Notes under the pieces: model-generated
Told to the model about the DNA's origin: nothing
Database searches by the model: none
The model's input: only the letters and a program-made list of their open reading frames with translations
Origin: Geodermatophilaceae bacterium
GTDB lineage: Bacteria; Actinomycetota; Actinomycetes; Mycobacteriales; Geodermatophilaceae
Length of the DNA: 10,749 bases
Assembly (NCBI GenBank): GCA_013812385.1
Contig: JACCTM010000418.1
Coordinates: 1-10,749 of the forward strand
Reading direction: 5' to 3'
Translations under genes and position numbers: made by a program
Shown here: one piece after another, positions 6,854 through 10,749 of the stretch
How positions within the stretch are numbered: the first letter of the stretch is position 1
Layout of the letters: each line of letters starts with the position of its first letter

Positions 6854-7494
6854 TCCACCGGCTTTCGGGTCACTCCGAGCGCCTGCGCCGCATCGGTGAT
6901 CACGGAGATGACCGCAGACATCGGCAGCCGGACCGAGTCGATGACCAGGTGATAATGCTGAGCCTCGTTCATCCTGCACCGGTAGAAGTGCCGGACGTAG
7001 GCCTCACGGGCAGTGTCGTTGTCCCGGATCAGACGCTCGGCTCGCTGCCGGGTGAGGCCGTGCTCGCGCTGAATGTGGGCCAACCGCGCCGCGACCGGCG
7101 CGTCCAAGCGCACGTGTAGTGCGCCCGGCACTCCGGCGAGGACGAGCGCGGCGGCCCGGCCGAGGATCACCGCGCCGCTGCCTTCGGCGATCTCGTGCAG
7201 GACTTTCTCGGTCTGTTCCCGAAAGATCCGCTCGTCCGGCACGGGGTTGTACTCGATCGGCCCAGCACCGGCAGCCAGGTCCGGTACCAGGGCCATCGTG
7301 GAGATCAGCCGAGTCAACCCCGTACTGATGGTCTCGTCCTTGGCCTCGGCATCGGCGATCGAGACGCCCAGTTTCTCCGCGACCCGCATGGGGATCGCCC
7401 GATCGACGAACGGCAAACCCAACGCAACGGCGACAGCCGGCCCGACCTCGCTCCCGCCGGCTCCGAACGTCGCAGAGATGGTCACGACGGTCAT
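6850..7494 (-). CDS. Cytidylate kinase-like family protein (Cytidylate_kin2 type)
   Basis: A 214-residue P-loop kinase-like protein of unknown substrate. It begins MTVVTISATFGAGGSEVG, an atypical glycine-rich P-loop (GAGGSEVG, residues 11-18) characteristic of the cytidylate-kinase-like family rather than true Cmk (GxxxxGKS/T). It continues ALGLPFVDRAI (24-34), then a helical insert, VILGRAAALVLAG and LHVRLDAPVAAR (the region matching the base and phosphate clamp), a RLIRDNDTAREAYVRHFY lid-like stretch rich in Arg, and YHLVIDSVRL. The ATG at 7494 is chosen because GGGAGGAGG lies about 7 nt upstream and the conserved fold starts at once; the open frame upstream is not family-like. It follows thiL after 40 nt on the same strand, so co-transcription is likely, but a shared pathway is only inferred. 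Confidence 0.88.
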   Translation of the reverse strand: MTVVTISATFGAGGSEVGPAVAVALGLPFVDRAIPMRVAEKLGVSIADAEAKDETISTGLTRLISTMALVPDLAAGAGPIEYNPVPDERIFREQTEKVLHEIAEGSGAVILGRAAALVLAGVPGALHVRLDAPVAARLAHIQREHGLTRQRAERLIRDNDTAREAYVRHFYRCRMNEAQHYHLVIDSVRLPMSAVISVITDAAQALGVTRKPVD

Positions 7495-7534
7495 TTGGCT
7501 CGCCTCCTCCCAGCGCGCGTCCGGCTCGTGGCGC

Positions 7535-8485
7535 TCAACCCCAGTGCGCGAAACCTGAGCCTGCCAGTTCCCGACCCTCATCGGGCAGACCGGCCACGCG
7601 AACGCCGCTGCCTTCCTCGACCCACCCGACCTCACGCCACGGAGCGGGCAGTTCGACCTGCGGCGGGAAACAGGCCAGCAGAGCATGATCGTCGCCTCCG
7701 GTGAAGATCCAGCGCAACGGATCTGTATTCATCGCCGTACCGACGTCACGCAGGACGTCCGGGATGGTGAACGCGGCGACGTCGAGAACGATCTGGACGC
7801 TGCTGCCCGCGGCCAGTGTTCCCGCATCACGAAGCAGCCCGTCGCTGACGTCGCACATGGCGCTGGCGCCGAGTGCTGCTGCCTGCGGCCCCGCCTCATA
7901 GGGCACCTCCGGACGCCGGTAGGCGGCCACCAACGACCCGGGTGACCGGAATCCTCGGCCCAGTACCGCCAACCCGGCCGCTGCGTACCCCAGCCGCCCG
8001 GCGATTGCGACCCGATGCCCGACCAGAGCCCCGTCCCGCGTGACCGGTCTGGCCCCCTTCATGTCCCCGAGGGCGCTCACCGCGAGGACCAGTGTCTTGC
8101 TCTCGACCACGTCTCCGCCGATCACAGCGGCTCCGAAGGGCTGGCATTCCTCGCGCAAGCCCTCGTACAGGTCATCGAGCCAGGCGACCGGTAGGTCTCC
8201 GGGCATGGCCAGGCCAACCAGCAACCCGGTGGGCCAGCCACCCATCGCCACAATGTCGGCCAGATTCGCAGCGGCCGCTCGGTGCCCGATGTCCTTGGGC
8301 AGCGCCCAGTCCCGGCGGAAGTGGCGGCCGTCGACGAGGAGGTCGGTGCTGGCCACGAGCAGACCGGCTCCCAGGTTCAGGACGGCGGCGTCATCGCCTG
8401 GTCCGACGACGGTCGTATGAGCCAGCCCGGAGCGGGCGATCATTCGCTCGACGGCGCCGAACTCCCCGAGTTCGCTGACGGTGAT
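7535..8485 (-). CDS. thiL: Thiamine-monophosphate kinase (start is a noncanonical ATC or lies further upstream)
   Basis: ThiL phosphorylates thiamine monophosphate with ATP to give the cofactor thiamine diphosphate, in the cytoplasm. Counting from the ATC codon, the 316 residues show TVSELGEF (2-9), VGPGDDAAV (27-35), STDLLVDGRHF (46-56), AAANLADIVAMGG (71-83), the GGDVVES Mg site, MCDVSDGLLRD and TGGDDHALLA, ending SGFAHWG. This order and length are typical of ThiL, an AIR-synthase/PurM-fold enzyme. The homologous N-terminus begins where codon ATC (8485-8483) stands, 5 nt after a perfect AGGAGG. No ATG, GTG or TTG lies in frame near it. The nearest upstream in-frame starts are GTG at 8614 and 8647, which would add 43 or 54 residues of non-family sequence. 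ATG (M15) downstream would lose conserved residues. The function is secure; the start is not. Confidence 0.93.
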   Translation of the reverse strand: MTVSELGEFGAVERMIARSGLAHTTVVGPGDDAAVLNLGAGLLVASTDLLVDGRHFRRDWALPKDIGHRAAAANLADIVAMGGWPTGLLVGLAMPGDLPVAWLDDLYEGLREECQPFGAAVIGGDVVESKTLVLAVSALGDMKGARPVTRDGALVGHRVAIAGRLGYAAAGLAVLGRGFRSPGSLVAAYRRPEVPYEAGPQAAALGASAMCDVSDGLLRDAGTLAAGSSVQIVLDVAAFTIPDVLRDVGTAMNTDPLRWIFTGGDDHALLACFPPQVELPAPWREVGWVEEGSGVRVAGLPDEGRELAGSGFAHWG

Positions 8486-8490
8486 GGCTG

Positions 8491-8497
8491 CCTCCTC
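8491..8497 (-). promoter_or_regulatory. Strong Shine-Dalgarno in front of the thiL ATC codon
   Basis: The minus strand reads GAGGAGG, with CAGCC between it and ATC ACC GTC. The spacing is ideal for initiation exactly at the ATC codon where the conserved ThiL N-terminus begins. This site is what decides the preferred thiL start here. Confidence 0.7.
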
Positions 8498-8563
8498 GTG
8501 GGCGTTACCAGGCGGGGAGACAGTACGGCCAGCAGGGAGCCCACCTTGCTCTGGGCAGGGGCA

Positions 8564-8593
8564 GCGACGGGAGACCGGGCTACCGGGTAGGTT
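8564..8593 (+). promoter_or_regulatory. Candidate promoter of the RAM-domain gene in the thiL divergent region
   Basis: TAGGTT at 8588-8593 matches the actinobacterial -10 form and has GCGACG, a partial TTGACR match, 18 nt upstream (8564-8569). It would give a leader of about 75 nt before the ATG at 8674. The region 8486-8673 must also carry the thiL promoter on the minus strand; TACTGT (minus strand, 8525-8520) is a possible -10 there, but I see no matching -35. Confidence 0.3.
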
Positions 8594-8673
8594 CCTCCCG
8601 AACGAGATGACCACCAGTTGCCAACGGCGGCGGCTTCGGTGGCTCACTCGGCCCTCGAAAAGGAGGTCTACCC

Positions 8674-8907
8674 ATGGTCCACGCCTACATCTTGATCCAG
8701 ACCGAGGTCGGCAAGGCTGCAGCGGTGGCCCGGGCGATCACCGAACTCGAGGGCGTGGCCAGCGCAGAGGACGTGACCGGTCCCTACGACGTCATCGTCC
8801 GGGCCGAAGCGCGCAGCGTCGATGAGCTGGGCAAGCTCGTCGTCGCCAAGGTTCAAGGGGTCGACGGGATCACGCGCACGCTGACCTGCCCCGTCGTCAA
8901 CCTCTAG
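8674..8907 (+). CDS. Standalone Lrp/AsnC-type RAM domain protein
   Basis: The 77-residue protein is only the ligand-binding/oligomerisation half of Lrp/AsnC regulators (RAM or AsnC_trans_reg domain). There is no helix-turn-helix before it, because an excellent AAGGAGGT (8660-8667) lies 6 nt upstream of the ATG and fixes the start. Visible are the first strand AYILIQTEVGKA (4-15), the helix VARAITELEGV (18-28), AEDVTGPYDVIVRAEA with the turn Gly36-Pro37-Tyr38-Asp39, and the second helix and strand SVDELGKLVVAKVQGVDGI. Such proteins form beta-alpha-beta dimers and higher rings that bind amino acids and may pair with full-length Lrp proteins. The position between thiL and DUF3515/ddl is conserved in actinobacteria. 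The ligand is unknown. Confidence 0.93.
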   Translation: MVHAYILIQTEVGKAAAVARAITELEGVASAEDVTGPYDVIVRAEARSVDELGKLVVAKVQGVDGITRTLTCPVVNL

Positions 8908-8955
8908 GCCGCGCAGCTGGCCGACCACGAACCTCCGGCTGCCACCTCAGCCGCA

Positions 8956-8971
8956 CCGATCCCAGGATCGG
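8956..8971. promoter_or_regulatory. Perfect 16-bp palindrome between the RAM gene and the DUF3515 gene
   Basis: CCGATCC and GGATCGG flank a CA centre, giving 7-bp perfect arms. The site is 48 nt after the RAM gene stop and 35 nt before the TTG used here for DUF3515. As RNA it can form a 6-bp stem with a CCAG loop, but no U-tract follows, so an operator is as likely as a terminator. It would be coding if DUF3515 starts upstream, for example at CTG 8917. Confidence 0.4.
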
Positions 8972-9006
8972 CCTCGCCTGACCGCTCCCCTTTCCGTCGG
9001 GCAGCC

Positions 9007-9519
9007 TTGCTTGCGACCGCGGTGACCGTACCGGTCGTCGTTGCCCTGTTGGTGATCATCCAGTTCTCGCTACGCAACCTCGAGGACCTAGCCCCGTTGC
9101 CGACCCTCGCGCAACCGACGTTGCCGCCTGTCGATGTCGAGACCCCCGCGGTGACTCCTGACGTCGAGGCAGCGTGCACCTCGCTGATCACAACGCTGCC
9201 GTTCAGTCTCGACGGTCGGCCGACCCGTCCGGTCCGCTCGACCCTGCCGACTGCGTACGCCTGGGGCGATGATCCGACGATCCTGCGATGCGGAGTGGCC
9301 CGCCCGGCGGGCTATCTGGTGGGGGCCAGCACGCTGGCGATCAGCGAGGTCGAGTGGTTCTTCGAGACCGCGGCAGCTGGCACGACGTACACCGCCGTCG
9401 ACCGCGGGATCTATCTGGAGGTGTTCGTGCCGTCCTCGGCCGACGGAGGCGCGACGCTGGCGATTCTCGCCCCACTCATCATCCAGGCTTTCCCGTACGT
9501 TGCGCCGACTCCGGGCTGA
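9007..9519 (+). CDS. DUF3515 family membrane-anchored or secreted protein, start uncertain
   Basis: This actinobacterial envelope protein has no known function. From the TTG at 9007 it has 170 residues: a hydrophobic segment (about 3-22) that would be a signal anchor, a Pro/Thr-rich stalk (about 29-51), then the DUF3515 domain with AACTSL (C57), YAWGDDPTILRCGVARPAG (84-102, with C95) and TTYTAVDRGIYLEVFVP. The two cysteines could form a disulfide outside the membrane. The basic residues expected before the signal anchor (PFRR) are encoded just upstream of the TTG, so the true start may be earlier. The only earlier in-frame candidate after the preceding TAG is CTG at 8917 (200 residues), and neither start has a good ribosome site. 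It lies next to ddl, convergent, as is usual in the group. Confidence 0.85.
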   Translation: MLATAVTVPVVVALLVIIQFSLRNLEDLAPLPTLAQPTLPPVDVETPAVTPDVEAACTSLITTLPFSLDGRPTRPVRSTLPTAYAWGDDPTILRCGVARPAGYLVGASTLAISEVEWFFETAAAGTTYTAVDRGIYLEVFVPSSADGGATLAILAPLIIQAFPYVAPTPG

Positions 9520-9522
9520 AGG

Positions 9523-9539
9523 CTCGCCGTTTACGCGAG
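9523..9539. terminator. Short hairpin between convergent DUF3515 and ddl genes
   Basis: CTCGC and GCGAG flank a 7-nt CGTTTAC loop in the 37-nt gap between the two stop codons. The stem is only 5 bp and no run of T follows on either strand. It is placed as a bidirectional terminator would be, but it is weak. Confidence 0.25.
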
Positions 9540-9556
9540 AAGCACTTGAGGATCGA

Positions 9557-10660
9557 TCAATCGGCGAGGGCGGAGCGGATCAACCGGTCGATCAGCTCGG
9601 GATAGGACACTCCGCTGGCCTCCCACATCCGCGGATACATCGAGATGGGTGTGAACCCTGGCATCGTGTTGACCTCGTTGATGACTACCTCGCCGCTCTC
9701 GGTCACGAAGAAGTCCACCCTAGCCAGCCCCCGTCCGTCCAGGGCGCGAAAGGCTCGTACGGCGTAGTCCCGGATCTGTGCGGTGATGTCGTCGGGCAGG
9801 TCAGCGGGCACGTCGAACTCGCAGGCGTCGTCGAGGTACTTGGCCTCGAAGTCGTACCACTCGTGCCCGTGCACGACCTTGATCTCGGCGGGGACGCTGG
9901 CCCGGATCTCCACCGGCTCCCCCGGTGCTCGGACCTCTGCCAGGATTCCGCACTCGATCTCCCGGCCGGAGATCCCGGCCTCGATGAGGACCTTCGAGTC
10001 AACCGCGCGAGCCTTCGCGACCGCGTCCGGAAGTTCCGACCAGTCTGAGATCTTGGTGATCCCGATGCTGGACCCGGCGCGGGCGGGTTTCACAAAGGCC
10101 GGCAATGAGATCCGAGCCCGTTGGTCGGCATCGAGCTCGGTGCTGTCCCCCCGACGGAGCACGAGGTATTCACCGCTTGGAAGTCCCTCTGCGGCAAGCA
10201 GTTTCTTGGTGAACTCCTTGTCCATTGCGGCCGCGCTGGCGAAGACACCGGCGCCGACGTAGGGGAGCCCGACTATCTCGAGCAGCCCCTGGATCGTGCC
10301 GTCCTCGCCTTGCTCGCCGTGCAGGACCGGAAAGACGACGTCCACCTGGGCCAGCTCGCCGATTCCGCCGGCGGCACCGTCGAAGACCCGAAGTCCGCGC
10401 TGGGCTGGGTCGTTGTTCAGGGCGACGGACTGGCCCGTCGTCACCTCCGGAAGCTCACGGCCATGGATCTGCAGCTCCGTGGGATCGTCGGGTAGCAGGA
10501 GCCAGCGACCGTCTCGGGCGATGCCCACCGCCAGTACGTCATAGGTCTCGCGATCGATGGCGCCGAGGATGCTGCCGGCGGACACACAGGAGATCGCGTG
10601 TTCGGGACTACGCCCCCCGAAGACGACCGCCACGCGGGTCTTTCCAGGCCTCCCCGACAT
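9557..10660 (-). CDS. ddl: D-alanine--D-alanine ligase
   Basis: Ddl joins two D-alanines with ATP to supply the dipeptide that MurF adds to the peptidoglycan precursor; it is a target of D-cycloserine. The protein has 367 residues, normal for the family. It shows the N-terminal FGGRSPEHAISCVSAGS (14-30), the FPVLHGEQGEDGTIQGLLE region, MDKEFTKKLL, the ATP-grasp strand AFVKPARAGSSIGI, EIECGIL, the omega-loop WYDFEAKYLDDA and the C-terminal Mg and substrate segment ARVDFF followed by NEVNTMPGFTPISMYP (N328, E329 and N331 as metal/phosphate ligands). The YDFEAKY loop has the tyrosine expected of D-Ala-D-Ala ligases rather than D-lactate-type enzymes. ATG 10660 is preferred over the in-frame ATG at 10723, because MSGRPGKTRVAVVFGG is family-like and a TAGGGT -10 lies 7 nt upstream. 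Confidence 0.96.
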   Translation of the reverse strand: MSGRPGKTRVAVVFGGRSPEHAISCVSAGSILGAIDRETYDVLAVGIARDGRWLLLPDDPTELQIHGRELPEVTTGQSVALNNDPAQRGLRVFDGAAGGIGELAQVDVVFPVLHGEQGEDGTIQGLLEIVGLPYVGAGVFASAAAMDKEFTKKLLAAEGLPSGEYLVLRRGDSTELDADQRARISLPAFVKPARAGSSIGITKISDWSELPDAVAKARAVDSKVLIEAGISGREIECGILAEVRAPGEPVEIRASVPAEIKVVHGHEWYDFEAKYLDDACEFDVPADLPDDITAQIRDYAVRAFRALDGRGLARVDFFVTESGEVVINEVNTMPGFTPISMYPRMWEASGVSYPELIDRLIRSALAD

Positions 10661-10749
10661 GCGCGCGACCCTATCGGCACGGGCCGAACGTCGGGCCAAT
10701 CCCGTGGTCAGCCTGCGGTCCATCCGCCGGCGTCGTGGCTGTGCGGGTC
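10661..10749. other. Region upstream of ddl, no supported gene
   Basis: The 89 bases before ddl carry its putative promoter. On the minus strand one frame entering from the window edge ends at TGA 10710-10708 after 13 codons, so this could be the tail of an upstream gene (gpsA is common there in relatives). The 13 residues are too few to recognise. Confidence 0.3.
10668..10673 (-). promoter_or_regulatory. Candidate -10 element for leaderless ddl transcription
   Basis: TAGGGT on the minus strand ends 7 nt before the ddl ATG, so transcription would start at or next to the A of the ATG. This is the standard geometry of leaderless mRNAs in actinobacteria. A TTGGCC (10699-10694) could be a -35, but its 20-nt spacing is long. 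The alternative reading is that GATAGGG serves as a weak ribosome site. Confidence 0.45.

Noticed and set aside
7495..7686. An N-terminal extension of the cytidylate-kinase-like protein
   Set aside because: It would overlap thiL, and the strong GGGAGGAGG site points to ATG 7494, where the conserved fold begins.
9269..10048. A 259-codon plus-strand open frame across the DUF3515 end and ddl
   Set aside because: It overlaps two well-supported genes in other frames, and low-complexity Arg/Ser sequence at the start marks it as a shadow.
1..10749. Signs of an accessory or novel defence, mobile or biosynthetic system
   Set aside because: Genes, order and codon use are those of a conserved actinobacterial core region; no integrase, transposase, direct-repeat array, phage gene or composition shift is visible.

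Overview
This window is a segment of the chromosomal core of a high-GC actinobacterium. By eye, roughly two thirds of the bases are G or C, codon third positions are almost always G or C, and GTG starts are common. The gene order is recognisably actinobacterial: ddl, a DUF3515 protein, a standalone Lrp/AsnC RAM protein, thiL, rpmB, a DAK2 protein, recG, rsmD, coaD and a SepIVA-like DivIVA protein. I cannot place it below the class Actinomycetia. I see no mobile element, CRISPR array, tRNA or rRNA, and no clear base-composition break.

Positions 1-6464 (minus strand) hold one tightly packed candidate operon. Read 5' to 3' it is: DAK2/FakA-like kinase, recG, rsmD, coaD, sepIVA and a family 2 glycosyltransferase cut by the window edge. 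Every junction is a 4-nt ATGA/GTGA overlap or a gap of 14 nt or less, so translational coupling is likely throughout. Positions 6465-6661 are a divergent control region between the DAK2 operon and rpmB, with candidate -10 elements and two inverted repeats. rpmB (plus strand) meets a cytidylate-kinase-like gene (minus strand) tail to tail, and their stop codons share one CTAG. That kinase gene follows thiL on the same strand after a 40-nt gap.

Positions 8486-8673 are a second divergent region, between thiL and the RAM-domain gene. The DUF3515 envelope-protein gene follows the RAM gene on the plus strand. ddl (minus strand) converges on it and appears to have a leaderless promoter. The last 89 bases lie upstream of ddl and hold no gene I can support.

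Most genes are housekeeping: cell-wall precursor supply (Ddl), coenzyme A (CoaD), thiamine diphosphate (ThiL), ribosome assembly and structure (RsmD, L28), fork rescue (RecG), and polar or septal growth (SepIVA) with an envelope glycosyltransferase. I found no clearly new multi-gene system. The points most worth a second look are: thiL, which has an ideal ribosome binding site but an ATC codon where the start should be; an Arg replacing the usual Gly in the DAK2 metal/nucleotide loop; a 4 x 15-nt in-frame tandem repeat inside RecG; operator-like palindromes in front of the DAK2 and DUF3515 genes; and a glycosyltransferase coupled to sepIVA.
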